This document shows positions 23,963-32,601 of a stretch of DNA of 64,000 nt, one piece after another. The DNA comes from Brevundimonas fluminis (lineage in GTDB: Bacteria > Pseudomonadota > Alphaproteobacteria > Caulobacterales > Caulobacteraceae), in the NCBI RefSeq assembly GCF_003934285.1, contig NZ_RQWJ01000002.1:496001-560000 (forward strand), read 5' to 3'. Numbering within the stretch: position 1 is the first letter of the stretch; every line of letters starts with the position of its first letter. The notes beneath the pieces were generated by a model. The model searched no databases, had not been told where the DNA came from, and was given only the letters and a program-made list of their open reading frames with translations. The position numbers and the translations under genes were made by a program.

Positions 23963-26038
23963 TCAGCCGCGCACGCCCAGTTCGCGCAGCAGGCGCGGCT
24001 GGGGATAGACGACCCGCAGCGACTCCGTGATCGCCGCCGTCGACACCGACACCGTCCGGTTCAGGGCGGCGTCGTAGCCGAAGGCGCCGCCCAGCGAGTG
24101 GATGTTGCCGTCGAAGGCCGCGCCGATCACCTCGCCGCGCGCGTTGATCACGGGCGAGCCCGAGTTGCCGCCGATGATGTCGTTGGTCGAGGAGAAGTCG
24201 AAGACCAGATCCTTGTTGATCCGGCCTTCGGCCGCCAGGAAGCCGGCGGCGGCGTTGAACGGTTCAGCCCCGGTATGGCGCTCATACAGGCCGCCGATGC
24301 GGGTGAAGGCCGGAACCTCGACCCCGCGATAGGTCCAGCCCTTCACCTCGCCGTAGCTGATGCGCAGGGTGAAGGTCGCGTCCGGATAGATGTCAGAGCC
24401 ATAGACGGCGAAGCGGGCCTGGGCCACGCGCTCGGCGGCCTGGGCGGTCGGGATGGTGACCTTCTGGTTCCACTCGCCGGCCACGGCCTGGGCCGCGGCG
24501 TCGTTCGCCATGACCCAGGCGATCAGCGGATCGGCGGCGGCCAGTTCTTCGGGCGTCATCGACAGGGCGGCCACGCGGAAGGCCGGGTCGCCCAGCCGGG
24601 TGCCGCCGATCACGCGGTCGGCCAGACCTTCCGGGCTCTCCTTGCCCAGCAGGGCCTTCACCTGGGGATGGTCGACCGTCAGATACTCGCGCGTCTTGGA
24701 CAGCCAGTAGCCCAGCCGGATCTCTTCCATGTCGACGTAGATCGGCGTCTCTTCGCCCAGGGCCGCTTCGAGCTGCGCCTTGCGCTCGGAGGTCAGCTGA
24801 CCGGCCGCGTTCTGGGCCGACGCCCGACCGATGGCGCGGGCATAGGCGAACAGCTGCGAGCCGCCGCCGGCCGAAGCCGCCAGCTGGCGGTACGGCAGGT
24901 ACAGGTCGCGGGCGACGGACTGGATGGCCTCGAGTTCGCTCCACGGGTCGCCGATGCGCTGTTTCAGGGCGGGATCGGCGTCGACCGCCGCACGAAGGCG
25001 CGCTTCCTCCTGGCGCTTGGTGTTCATGAAAGAGGGGTCCAGCAGGGCCTGATGCTGGCCGTACTGGGCCTTGAAGCTGTTCTCCAGGCCGAAGATCGGG
25101 TCGACCGAGACGCGCCTGGCCTCGTCGCCCGAGGCGGCGTAGGTCAGGAACCGTCCGCGCAGTTCCGACGCCTGGATCAGGGTCACGGGCAACTGCTGAT
25201 CGCGCAGCCGTTCCAGCTGGCTCACGGTCAGCAGGCGCGAGGTGGAGCCGGGGTTGCCCACGACGAAGGTCGGCTCGCCCTCACGCGGAGCGTCGGCGTT
25301 CCACTTCAGGTGGTTGGGCGTCTCGACCGGCCTGCCGTCCTCGTAGGCGCGCAGGAAGGCGGCGTCGAGCGCGTAGCGGGGGAAGTTGAAGTTGTCCGGG
25401 TCGCCGCCGAAGAAGGCCGCCTGGAACTCCGGCGCGAAGGCGATGCGCACGTCCTCATAGCGGCGGTACTTGTACAGGGCGAAACGGCCGCCGCGATAGA
25501 AGTCGACCACCTGGCAGTTGAACTTCGGGTCCCCGGCACAGTTCTCCTGGGCGATGCGTGCGACCTCGGCCTGGCGCGCCTGGGCGAAGGCCTGGCCTTC
25601 CATCCCCATGCCGGCCATCAGCATGCGGTCGGTGACGTCGGCGATCTCGGTCAGCACCTCGGCCGTCTGGCCCGGGCACTTCTTCTCTTCCTCGCGCGAG
25701 CCGACGATGAAGCCGTTCTTGACGTAGTCGGTCTCCGGCGACGACAGCTCCTGCAGGCATCCGACCACGCAGTGGTGATTGGTCAGGATCAGTCCCTCCG
25801 GCGAGACGAAGCTGGCCGAGCAGCCCTGGATGCGCACCGCGGCCATGCGCACGCGGTCCAGCCACGCCTGATCGAGGTTCAGGTCGTACTTCTCGTTCAC
25901 CGTCCGCAGCGGGAAGTTGTCGAAGGTCCACATGCCCTCGTCGCGCGCCGCCGAAACGCCGGGCGCGGCGATCATCATGGGAGCGGCGGCGATCACCGCC
26001 GAGAGCGCCATCGAAAGGCGCAGGGATCGGAATTTCAT
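23963..26038 (-). CDS. S46-family serine dipeptidyl peptidase (DPP7/DPP11 type)
   Basis: 691 residues with a signal peptide (cut near GVSAA, residue 30). The chymotrypsin-like half carries ILTNHHCVVGC, with the catalytic His at about residue 86, and GGNSGSPVINARGEVIG near the C-terminus with the nucleophile Ser. A helical cap domain lies between, as in DPP7. The S1-determining position reads FDGNIHSL; Gly there is typical of DPP7 (hydrophobic P1), whereas DPP11 has Arg. It releases N-terminal dipeptides in the periplasm for peptide nutrition. The pairing with a TonB receptor is by convergence only. Confidence 0.93.
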   Translation of the reverse strand: MKFRSLRLSMALSAVIAAAPMMIAAPGVSAARDEGMWTFDNFPLRTVNEKYDLNLDQAWLDRVRMAAVRIQGCSASFVSPEGLILTNHHCVVGCLQELSSPETDYVKNGFIVGSREEEKKCPGQTAEVLTEIADVTDRMLMAGMGMEGQAFAQARQAEVARIAQENCAGDPKFNCQVVDFYRGGRFALYKYRRYEDVRIAFAPEFQAAFFGGDPDNFNFPRYALDAAFLRAYEDGRPVETPNHLKWNADAPREGEPTFVVGNPGSTSRLLTVSQLERLRDQQLPVTLIQASELRGRFLTYAASGDEARRVSVDPIFGLENSFKAQYGQHQALLDPSFMNTKRQEEARLRAAVDADPALKQRIGDPWSELEAIQSVARDLYLPYRQLAASAGGGSQLFAYARAIGRASAQNAAGQLTSERKAQLEAALGEETPIYVDMEEIRLGYWLSKTREYLTVDHPQVKALLGKESPEGLADRVIGGTRLGDPAFRVAALSMTPEELAAADPLIAWVMANDAAAQAVAGEWNQKVTIPTAQAAERVAQARFAVYGSDIYPDATFTLRISYGEVKGWTYRGVEVPAFTRIGGLYERHTGAEPFNAAAGFLAAEGRINKDLVFDFSSTNDIIGGNSGSPVINARGEVIGAAFDGNIHSLGGAFGYDAALNRTVSVSTAAITESLRVVYPQPRLLRELGVRG

Positions 26039-26197
26039 GCGTGAAAGGCTCCGGGGCCGCGGACCGCCCGCGGCCAGACGGAGGCGACCATCCTCCCGTC
26101 GACGGTCGTCGACAAGGGGGTCCGTTACCCCGATTTAACTTGGCCCGACGGACCCTGACGGGGGATACCGTAACCCTGTCAGGGGAACTCGCGTCGA

Positions 26198-27373
26198 ATG
26201 TCGCTCGCGCTCGCAACGCTGCTCTATGAGTGGCGCCGCTACATGGCCGCCGTGATGGCGCTGGCGCTGTCCGGCCTGCTGGTCATGGCCATGACGGGCC
26301 TGTTCATCGGCATCGGCCGCGGCTTCACCGCCCAGATCGATCGCGCCGGCGCGGACGTCATGGTGCTGGCCCCCGGCGCCAAGGCGCTGGGCAACGGTCC
26401 GTCGGGCGTGCCCCGCCGCTTCATCCCGCTGGTCTACCGCCATCCCGAAGTGGTCCAGGTCCGGGCCCTGTCCGGATGGGGCGGCCAGTTCCAGAGCATC
26501 AAGGAATACGATCCGACCGAATCGGCCGCCGAACGGGCGAAGCGCGGAGCCCCGCGTCAGGAACAGGTCCAGATCAGCGTCATCGACACCGCGCCCGGCG
26601 CCGTCACGATCCCGACCGACTATTCCGACGAGCTCGTCAACGCCCTGCGGCAGCCCTACACCGTCGCCGTCGACGAGACCGCCCTCCGAAGGCTCGGCGT
26701 CAAGCTGGGCGACAAGGCCCTGCTGAACGGCAACACCGTGACCGTCGCCGCGGTGACGCGCGGCTATCCCAACATGATGGTCGCCCAGATCGTGGTGTCG
26801 CGCGACACTCTGCGCATGATCGGCGGACCGAACGACTCCAGCCTGCGGGTGGGGCCGCTGATGGTGAAGCTGAGGGATCCGACGCGCGCTCCCATCGTCG
26901 CGGCGCAGTTGAACGAGATGGGCGGCGGCCAGTACCGCGCCTGGACCCGCGGCGAGCTGGCGCAGGCCAACGAGGCCTCGATGTTCGAGGAGGGCATACT
27001 CGTCGTCATCATCGGCGGCTGCGTGGTGCTGGGCACCATCATCGGCGTGGCCATCACCTGGCAGACCCTGCGCGGCGCCATCATGGCCAACATCAAGGAG
27101 TTCGCCTCCCTGCGCGCGCTCGGAGTCGGCATGGGGTCGCTCAGACGGATCATCATGGAGCTCAGCTTCTGGGTCGGCATCGTCGGCGTCCTGGCCGCGG
27201 TCCTCCTGACGTGGCTGGTGTCGATCCTCGCGCTCGCGGGAGCCGTGATCATCGCCATCACGCCAGGCATGCTGATCGTCGTCGGCGGGGGCCTGATCCT
27301 CATCGCCATGCTGTCGGGCATGCTCTCGCTCGGCGTCCTCAAGAACAGCCAGCCGGCGGACCTGCTGCGATGA
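26198..27373 (+). CDS. ABC transporter permease, DevC/FtsX-like
   Basis: 391 residues. An N-terminal membrane helix (about 18-40), a large periplasmic MacB-type domain (about 45-265), then three C-terminal helices (FtsX domain, about 268-385) form the type VII ABC (MacB/DevC) topology. The final motif GVLKNSQPADLLR is typical of DevC. It overlaps the ATPase start as ATGA. The AGGGGA ribosome site lies in the 3' arm of a stem (CCCTGAC 26153-26159 with GTCAGGG 26178-26184). Confidence 0.9.
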   Translation: MSLALATLLYEWRRYMAAVMALALSGLLVMAMTGLFIGIGRGFTAQIDRAGADVMVLAPGAKALGNGPSGVPRRFIPLVYRHPEVVQVRALSGWGGQFQSIKEYDPTESAAERAKRGAPRQEQVQISVIDTAPGAVTIPTDYSDELVNALRQPYTVAVDETALRRLGVKLGDKALLNGNTVTVAAVTRGYPNMMVAQIVVSRDTLRMIGGPNDSSLRVGPLMVKLRDPTRAPIVAAQLNEMGGGQYRAWTRGELAQANEASMFEEGILVVIIGGCVVLGTIIGVAITWQTLRGAIMANIKEFASLRALGVGMGSLRRIIMELSFWVGIVGVLAAVLLTWLVSILALAGAVIIAITPGMLIVVGGGLILIAMLSGMLSLGVLKNSQPADLLR

Positions 27374-28125
27374 TGACGACCAAGGTCCACGGAAATCATG
27401 GCGACTTCGCCATCGAGGCCAAGGGGCTGCGCAAGCGGTTCAAGACCGGGCGCACCTTCATCGAGGTGCTGAAGGGCGTGGACTTCGACGCCCGCCACGG
27501 CGACCTGACCATGGTCATGGGCCCGTCGGGGTCGGGCAAGTCGACGCTGATCGCCGCCCTGTCGGGCCTGCTGCGCCCCGAGGAAGGCCGCGTGGACGCG
27601 CTGGACGTCGACGACCTGTGGAAGCTGTCGTCGGGCCGCATCGACAAGTTCCGCCTCGACCACTGCGGCTTCATCTTCCAGGGCTTCAACCTGTTCCCCG
27701 CGCTGACCGCCCTGCAGCAGGTCGAGACCGTGCTGAAGTTCCAGGGCCTGTCGGACGGCGACGCGAAGAAGCGGGCCAAGGCGGCGCTGGAGGAGGTGGG
27801 CCTGGGGCCGCGCCTGCACATGCGGCCCTCGTCGCTCTCCGGCGGCGAGAAGCAGCGCGTGGCCATCGCCCGGGCCCTGGCCAAGGATCCCAAGATCCTG
27901 TTCGCCGACGAGCCGACCTCGGCGCTGGACGGCGAGAACGGCCAGATCGTGATCAAGCTGCTGCGCCGCGCCGCCAGCGAGCACGGCGCGGCCGTCATCT
28001 GCGTCACCCACGACCCGCGCCTGGAAGCGTGGGCCGACCGCATCATCAAGATCGAGGACGGCGTCATCATCGACGACCGTCGTCACGTCCCTGACCCGAA
28101 CGCCGTCCTGGCGTCGCATCACTGA
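27370..28125 (+). CDS. ABC transporter ATP-binding protein, DevA/LolD-like
   Basis: 251 residues; the first ATG overlaps the permease stop (ATGATGA), and a second ATG follows at once. Walker A GPSGSGKST at about residues 50-58, Q-loop FIFQGFNLFP, signature LSGGEKQR, Walker B ILFADEPTSALD and H-loop VTHD are all intact. The sequence resembles MacB/LolD/DevA ATPases that drive mechanotransmission rather than classical import. It powers the permease encoded just upstream. Confidence 0.93.
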   Translation: MMTTKVHGNHGDFAIEAKGLRKRFKTGRTFIEVLKGVDFDARHGDLTMVMGPSGSGKSTLIAALSGLLRPEEGRVDALDVDDLWKLSSGRIDKFRLDHCGFIFQGFNLFPALTALQQVETVLKFQGLSDGDAKKRAKAALEEVGLGPRLHMRPSSLSGGEKQRVAIARALAKDPKILFADEPTSALDGENGQIVIKLLRRAASEHGAAVICVTHDPRLEAWADRIIKIEDGVIIDDRRHVPDPNAVLASHH

Positions 28126-28138
28126 GCCGCGAAAACCC

Positions 28139-29152
28139 ATGGCCATTCCCGGAATCCTGAAGAAGAAGCGAGTCTTCATCGGCATCCCGCTGATCCTGAT
28201 CCTGATCGCGGGCTTCTTCTTCATGCAGTCGCAGGGGGCCGCGAAGAAGGCCGCCGAGGAGAAGGCGGCGGCCGAGGCGCCGGAGAGCCCCTACGCCGCC
28301 GTGGCCAACGGCAAGGCCGACGTCGAGGGCGGCATCATCCAGGTCGCGGCACGCCGCGGCGGGGTGGTCAAGGAAGTCTACGTTCAGGAGGGCGACCGCG
28401 TCGTCGCCGGCCAGATACTGGCCCGTCAGGAAGACGACGAGGCCCGCCTCGCCTACGGCCGCGCCGCCGCCGAGGTGGCCCAGGCCGAAAGCCAGCTGGC
28501 CCAGATCCGCGTCGAGCTGTCGACCGCGCGCCGCGAACTGGAACGCCTGTCGGCCCTGGTCGACTCGAACTTCGTCGCCGCCCAGCGCATCGATCAGGCC
28601 CGCGACGCCGTGGCCTCGGCCGAGGCCCGCATGCAGAGCCAGAACGCGACCATCCAGACCGCCCGCGCCCGTCTGGCCGAGGCCGCCTACAACCTGGAAC
28701 TGACGGTCATCCGCGCGCCCATGAGCGGCCGCATCGTGCGCCGCTACGCCAATCCCGGCGCGGGCGCCTCGACCCTGAACGTCTCGACCATGTTCGACCT
28801 GGAGCCGGACGCGCCCCGCATCGTCCGCGCGGAGATCGTCGAGAGCGACATTCCGAACATCACGATCGGCCAGCAGGTCGAGATCAGCCCGGAAGGCGAC
28901 CCGTCCAAGGTCTACGTCGGTCGCGTGTTGCGCCGCGCGGCCGTGTTCGGGGCCCGCAAGCTGGCCTCCGACGACCCGTCGCAACGCTCCGACGAGCGGG
29001 TGGTCGAGGTGGTGGTGGCCTATGACGAGGCGCCGCTGCTGATCGGCCAGCGCGTGCTGGTCAAGTTCATGAAGCCCGGCCAGACCGCCGGCGCCGCCCG
29101 CCCCGCCCTCGTCGGCGTCGGCCCCGACCGGGCCATGAAGAAGGCCGGCTGA
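28139..29152 (+). CDS. HlyD/DevB-family periplasmic adaptor (membrane fusion protein)
   Basis: 337 residues. An N-terminal membrane anchor (about 12-30) is followed by the lipoyl-type half (IIQVAARRGGVVKEVYVQEGDRVVAGQILARQEDD), a helical hairpin coiled coil (about 100-190), the second lipoyl half (LTVIRAPMSGRIVRRYANPGAG) and a beta-barrel domain. It completes a DevB-C-A set with the two genes upstream, which in cyanobacteria export glycolipids with TolC. No outer-membrane partner is encoded here, so a TolC from elsewhere is assumed. Confidence 0.9.
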   Translation: MAIPGILKKKRVFIGIPLILILIAGFFFMQSQGAAKKAAEEKAAAEAPESPYAAVANGKADVEGGIIQVAARRGGVVKEVYVQEGDRVVAGQILARQEDDEARLAYGRAAAEVAQAESQLAQIRVELSTARRELERLSALVDSNFVAAQRIDQARDAVASAEARMQSQNATIQTARARLAEAAYNLELTVIRAPMSGRIVRRYANPGAGASTLNVSTMFDLEPDAPRIVRAEIVESDIPNITIGQQVEISPEGDPSKVYVGRVLRRAAVFGARKLASDDPSQRSDERVVEVVVAYDEAPLLIGQRVLVKFMKPGQTAGAARPALVGVGPDRAMKKAG

Positions 29153-29156
29153 CGGC

Positions 29157-29939
29157 TCAGGCCAGAACGGTCGCCCGCGCGGCCACATAGACGGCGACGA
29201 TCAGGATCAGACCGGCGAACAGCCGGCGGGCCAGCGCCGCGCGGTCGGCCAGTCGGCGCGCCAGCGGCCGGCCGGCCAACGCGCCGCCGACGCCGCCCAG
29301 CGTCATCGCGCCGACGATCGCCCAGTCGATCAGGCCTGAAGCGGCATAGTTCAGCGACGTCGTCGCCCCGAAAGCCGCCACGCTGACCAGCGAAGACGCC
29401 TGCGCGGCGGCCAGCGTCATGCCGGTCGCGGCCGTCAGGCCCGGCACGATCAGAAAGCCGCCGCCGATTCCGAAGAAGCCCGACGCCGCCCCGACCCCGG
29501 CGCCCGACACGGCGAGGGCCGGGACCATGCGGGGGCCGATGCCCGCGGCCGGGTCGCCCTCGCTGCGCGCCGGGCGCAGCATGGCCGCGCCGACCACGGC
29601 CATGGCCGCGGCGAAGAAGATCAGCAGGCTCTGACCGTCCAACCGCTTGGCCAGGCTGGATCCGGCCAGCGCGCCCAGAAAGCCGAAGCCCGCGAAGGTC
29701 AGCGCGCAGGGCCACTTGACCCGATCGTCCCCGGCGTGGCCGGCCAGGCCGGTCAGGGCGTTCAGCGCCACGCCTGCGGCCGACGCGCCGATCGCCACGT
29801 GCGGGTCGCGCACGCCGACGACGTAGAGCAGCAGAGGCACGGCCAGCACCGAACCTCCGCCGCCGAACACGGTGAGCAGGAGGGACACCAGTCCTCCGCT
29901 GGCGGCCGCCAGCGCCAGCTGCACAGGATCTGTGATCAT
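29157..29939 (-). CDS. TauE/SafE-family sulfite/sulfur-compound exporter
   Basis: 260 residues, eight predicted membrane segments, with the two inverted TauE/SafE half repeats: VFGGGGSVLAVPLLL (about 24-38) and GFFGIGGGFLIVPGL (about 155-169). Members export or move sulfite, sulfoacetate or thiosulfate-like anions. It is the last gene of the arsR-rhodanese-tauE run; the rhodanese stop is 4 bases before its ATG. Context suggests disposal of sulfite made by persulfide oxidation. Confidence 0.88.
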   Translation of the reverse strand: MITDPVQLALAAASGGLVSLLLTVFGGGGSVLAVPLLLYVVGVRDPHVAIGASAAGVALNALTGLAGHAGDDRVKWPCALTFAGFGFLGALAGSSLAKRLDGQSLLIFFAAAMAVVGAAMLRPARSEGDPAAGIGPRMVPALAVSGAGVGAASGFFGIGGGFLIVPGLTAATGMTLAAAQASSLVSVAAFGATTSLNYAASGLIDWAIVGAMTLGGVGGALAGRPLARRLADRAALARRLFAGLILIVAVYVAARATVLA

Positions 29940-29943
29940 GGCC

Positions 29944-30477
29944 TCATGCCTTCGCCGGACGGTTCCATGGCGCCAGCGCCATTAGACGCGCCATGCCGCA
30001 GAAGCCGGTGGCGCCCGCGAAGAACAGGCCGGCGCCGACGAAGGCCGACAGGCCCCAGAAGCCGGGATGCACCGTCGTGCCCAGGGCCGCGCCCAGCAGG
30101 ACCAGGCCGCCGGCCGTCATCTGCACCTGGCGCATGATCTCGATCGGCGCCTTGCGGTCCATCTCGACCTGAAGACCGGCGGACTTCCAGGCCTCCAGAC
30201 CTCCGTCCAGCACATAGGCCTGACCGGGCACGCAGCCCGCCAGCCGGGACGCATTGGCCCCAGTGCGACCACCCGTACGGCAGGTGAAGATGACCTGGCC
30301 GCCGTCCACCTGAGCGCCGTCGAACCGCGACAGCGGCATCAGGCGCGCGCCGGGGATGTGCTCGCGCGCGGCTTCGTCGGGCTCGCGCACATCGATCAGC
30401 ACCGCGCCGCGGCGCAGGCGTTCGGCCACTTCGGCCGGGGACAGGGGATGCAGAATGGTCAGTCCTCCTTGGGACAA
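29944..30477 (-). CDS. rhodanese-DUF2892 fusion protein
   Basis: Up to 177 residues. A rhodanese domain (about 12-105) has its active Cys in IFTCRTGGRTGAN, followed by a DUF2892 membrane hairpin (GGLVLLGAALG, LSAFVGAGLFFAGATGFC). It handles sulfane sulfur at the membrane. The start is unusual: the frame opens with TTG at 30477 without a ribosome site, while the only strong site (AAGGAGG, in the end of the arsR gene) is followed at ideal distance by ATT (30456) and then CTG (30453), with no ATG or GTG. It overlaps or abuts the regulator gene, so they are co-transcribed. Confidence 0.87.
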   Translation of the reverse strand: MSQGGLTILHPLSPAEVAERLRRGAVLIDVREPDEAAREHIPGARLMPLSRFDGAQVDGGQVIFTCRTGGRTGANASRLAGCVPGQAYVLDGGLEAWKSAGLQVEMDRKAPIEIMRQVQMTAGGLVLLGAALGTTVHPGFWGLSAFVGAGLFFAGATGFCGMARLMALAPWNRPAKA

Positions 30478-30779
30478 TAGATGTCGATCAGAACCGCGAT
30501 GACCTTCAGCGCGGCGGGATCGGCGATGCGGTAGAAGATCGACGTGCCTTCTCGCCGGGTGGCGACCAGGCCTTCCTCGCGCAGCACGGCCAGGTGCTGC
30601 GACAGGGCCGACTGCGACAGGCCGACCTGGGCCTTCAGCTCACCGACCCCGCATTCGGCCTCGCCCAGCCGGCACAGCACCATCAGGCGATGCGGGTTGG
30701 ACAGAGCCTTCATCAGGGCGGCGGCCCGGCCGGCGCTGGCTTCGAGGGCGGACGGATCAAAGGTGTGGGCGTCGAACAT
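30459..30779 (-). CDS. ArsR-family persulfide-responsive repressor (BigR/SqrR-like)
   Basis: 106 residues with a winged helix: LSNPHRLMVLCRLGEAECGVGEL, recognition helix SQSALSQHLAVLREEGLV, wing TRREGTSIFYRI. C36 and C102 are 66 residues apart, exactly the spacing of the sensing pair in SqrR (C41/C107) and BigR (C42/C108); C43 is extra. In those proteins the two Cys form a tetrasulfide with reactive sulfur and release DNA. Genes beside it (rhodanese, TauE, MBL hydrolase) are the known regulon. Its promoter -10 ends 6 bases before the ATG, so the mRNA may be leaderless. Confidence 0.9.
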   Translation of the reverse strand: MFDAHTFDPSALEASAGRAAALMKALSNPHRLMVLCRLGEAECGVGELKAQVGLSQSALSQHLAVLREEGLVATRREGTSIFYRIADPAALKVIAVLIDIYCPKED

Positions 30780-30785
30780 GGCGAC

Positions 30786-30826
30786 AATATATGCGGGATT
30801 GCTAATTTAGCAACAACTAATATATA
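30786..30826. promoter_or_regulatory. divergent promoter pair with shared palindromic operator
   Basis: TTGCTAA-T-TTAGCAA (30799-30813) is a perfect palindrome. Each arm holds a -35 (TTGCTA): the plus strand pairs with TATATA at 30821-30826 and the minus strand with TATATT at 30791-30786, both at 16-base spacing. A single dimer of the ArsR-type regulator on the palindrome would block both promoters. Confidence 0.75.
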
Positions 30827-30849
30827 GTCGGCTCAACAAGGAGGCTCCC

Positions 30850-31713
30850 ATGCCCGCATCGCCCACCGTCGACGCCTGGTTCGACCCCGCCACCCACACG
30901 ATCACCTATCTGGTCTCCGATCCCGCCACCGGAGCGGCGACGATCATCGATCCGGTCCTGGACTTCGACGCGCCCGCCGCCCGCACCAGCACGGCCTCGA
31001 TCGATCGCGTGCTGGCGGCGGTGGCCGCCCGGGGTCTGACCCTGACCCACGTGCTCGACACCCACGCCCACGCCGACCACCTGTCGGGGGCCGACGAGAT
31101 CCGCGTGCGCACCGGCGTTCCCGTCGGCATCGGCGCCCGGATCACCAGGGTTCAGAAGACCTTCGGCGACCTGTTCGAGGCCGCCGACGTCACGCCCGAC
31201 GGCGCCGCCTTCGATCAACTGTATGCGGACGGCGACCGCTTCATGCTGGGGTCGCTGGAGGTCGAGGTGATGCACACCCCTGGCCATACGCCCGCCTGCG
31301 TCAGCTATCGCATCGGCGACGCGGTCTTCGTCGGCGACACCCTGTTCATGCCGGACTACGGCACCGCGCGCTGCGACTTCCCCGGCGGCGACGCCCGCAC
31401 CCTGTGGCGCTCGATCCAGAAGATCCTCGCCCTTCCCGTCGACACCCGCGTCTTCACGGGTCACGACTATCTGCCCGAAGGGCGGACCGACTTCCGCTGG
31501 GAATCGACCGTCGCCGAACAGAAGCGCGCCAACATCCACGTCGTCGGCCGGACGGAGGACGAGTTCGTGACGATGCGGGAGGCCCGCGACGCCGCGCTGA
31601 AGCCCCCGCAGCTGATCCTGCCGTCGCTGCAGATCAACATCCGGGCCGGGGCCCCGCCGCCGCCGGAACCGTCCGGTCGCCGCTTCCTGAAGGCGCCCCT
31701 GAACGCGATCTAG
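30850..31713 (+). CDS. MBL-fold hydrolase, persulfide dioxygenase-like (Blh/ETHE1 type)
   Basis: 287 residues with the metallo-beta-lactamase motif THAHADHLSG (H72, H74, D76, H77), HTPGHTPACVSYRI, GDTLFMPDYGTARCDFPGG and FTGHDY. The DTLFMPDYGTARCDFPGG loop is characteristic of the ETHE1/Blh group, mononuclear iron enzymes that oxidise glutathione persulfide to sulfite. It has an AAGGAGG ribosome site and is divergent from the BigR-like repressor through the shared palindrome. Its sulfite product would be handled by the TauE exporter. It ends convergently, overlapping the enoyl-CoA hydratase stop by 4 bases. Confidence 0.9.
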   Translation: MPASPTVDAWFDPATHTITYLVSDPATGAATIIDPVLDFDAPAARTSTASIDRVLAAVAARGLTLTHVLDTHAHADHLSGADEIRVRTGVPVGIGARITRVQKTFGDLFEAADVTPDGAAFDQLYADGDRFMLGSLEVEVMHTPGHTPACVSYRIGDAVFVGDTLFMPDYGTARCDFPGGDARTLWRSIQKILALPVDTRVFTGHDYLPEGRTDFRWESTVAEQKRANIHVVGRTEDEFVTMREARDAALKPPQLILPSLQINIRAGAPPPPEPSGRRFLKAPLNAI

Positions 31714-32510
31714 CGTCCTTCGAAGTCGGCGGGCCGCTTCTCCAGCGCCGCCGCCACGCCCTCGGCGTGGTCGTCCGTCAAATGCGCCAAGGCCTGCATG
31801 GCGGCGGTCATTTCCAGCATCTGGTCGAAGGTGACGTCGCGGCCCTGGCGCAGCAGGGCCTTGGCCATACGCAGGGCATGCGGCGCCTGGGAGGCGATCT
31901 GGCCGGCGACGTCCATGGCCTCGTCCATGAGCCGGTCATGCGGCACGACGCGGTTGACCAGGCCCCAGCGCTCGGCCGTCTCCGCGTCGATCGACCGACC
32001 GGTGAACAGCATCTCGGCCGCCCGGGCGTAACCGACGTGCCGGGGCATGAGCCATGCCCCGCCGTCGCCCGGCACGATGCCCAGCTTCAGGAAGGGAATG
32101 CCGAAGACCGCGCGGTCGCTGGCGATCTTCACGTCGCCCAGTCCCGCGACGTCGCAGCCCAGTCCCATGGCGGGGCCGTTGATCGCGGTGACCAGCGGAA
32201 CCTCCAGCCGGTACAGGGACCGCACGATCCGGTGCACCACCCGCCGGTACCGCTCGCGAATCTCGGCGCCGGAGCCGGCGAACAGGTCGCGCCGGTCCTT
32301 CATCGCCTTCAGGTCGCCGCCGGCGGAGAACGCCCGGCCCGACCCGGTCAGCACCACGCAGCGCACGTCCATGTCGGCGTTCGCGGCCTCGCAGGCGGCG
32401 GCGAAGTCCTCGCCGTCCGCAAGGTCGGGCATGGCGTTCAGCCGGCCGGCCCGGTTCAGGGTCCAGACCTCCACGTGGCCCTCGCGCCGCCGCTCGATCA
32501 GATCGCCCAT
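31710..32510 (-). CDS. enoyl-CoA hydratase/isomerase family protein
   Basis: 266 residues from the ATG at 32510, chosen over 32570 because it matches the family N-terminus (MGDLIERRREGHVEVWTLNR). Crotonase fold with the oxyanion segment SAGGDLKAMKDRRDLF and the second oxyanion loop INGPAMGLGCDVAGLGDVKIAS. A Glu at the usual first catalytic position is not evident (FGIPFLKLGIVPGDGG has Gly-Asp), so the exact reaction (hydration, isomerisation, other) is open. It acts on acyl-CoA in the cytoplasm. No other beta-oxidation gene is adjacent. Confidence 0.88.
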   Translation of the reverse strand: MGDLIERRREGHVEVWTLNRAGRLNAMPDLADGEDFAAACEAANADMDVRCVVLTGSGRAFSAGGDLKAMKDRRDLFAGSGAEIRERYRRVVHRIVRSLYRLEVPLVTAINGPAMGLGCDVAGLGDVKIASDRAVFGIPFLKLGIVPGDGGAWLMPRHVGYARAAEMLFTGRSIDAETAERWGLVNRVVPHDRLMDEAMDVAGQIASQAPHALRMAKALLRQGRDVTFDQMLEMTAAMQALAHLTDDHAEGVAAALEKRPADFEGR

Positions 32511-32522
32511 GCCCGCATCCCC

Positions 32523-32550
32523 TTGAACCGGCCGCGGCGCGTCCGATATG
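32523..32550 (+). promoter_or_regulatory. candidate promoter of the gdx gene
   Basis: TTGAAC at 32523-32528, 16 bases, GATATG at 32545-32550. The predicted start near 32557 would give a leader of about 80 bases, long enough to hold the hairpins at 32602-32635. Confidence 0.4.
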
Positions 32551-32601
32551 GAGGCCGCAAGAGAGGCCACGTCCTCCCCCGTCGAAGCGCGGGATTCAAG
32601 T

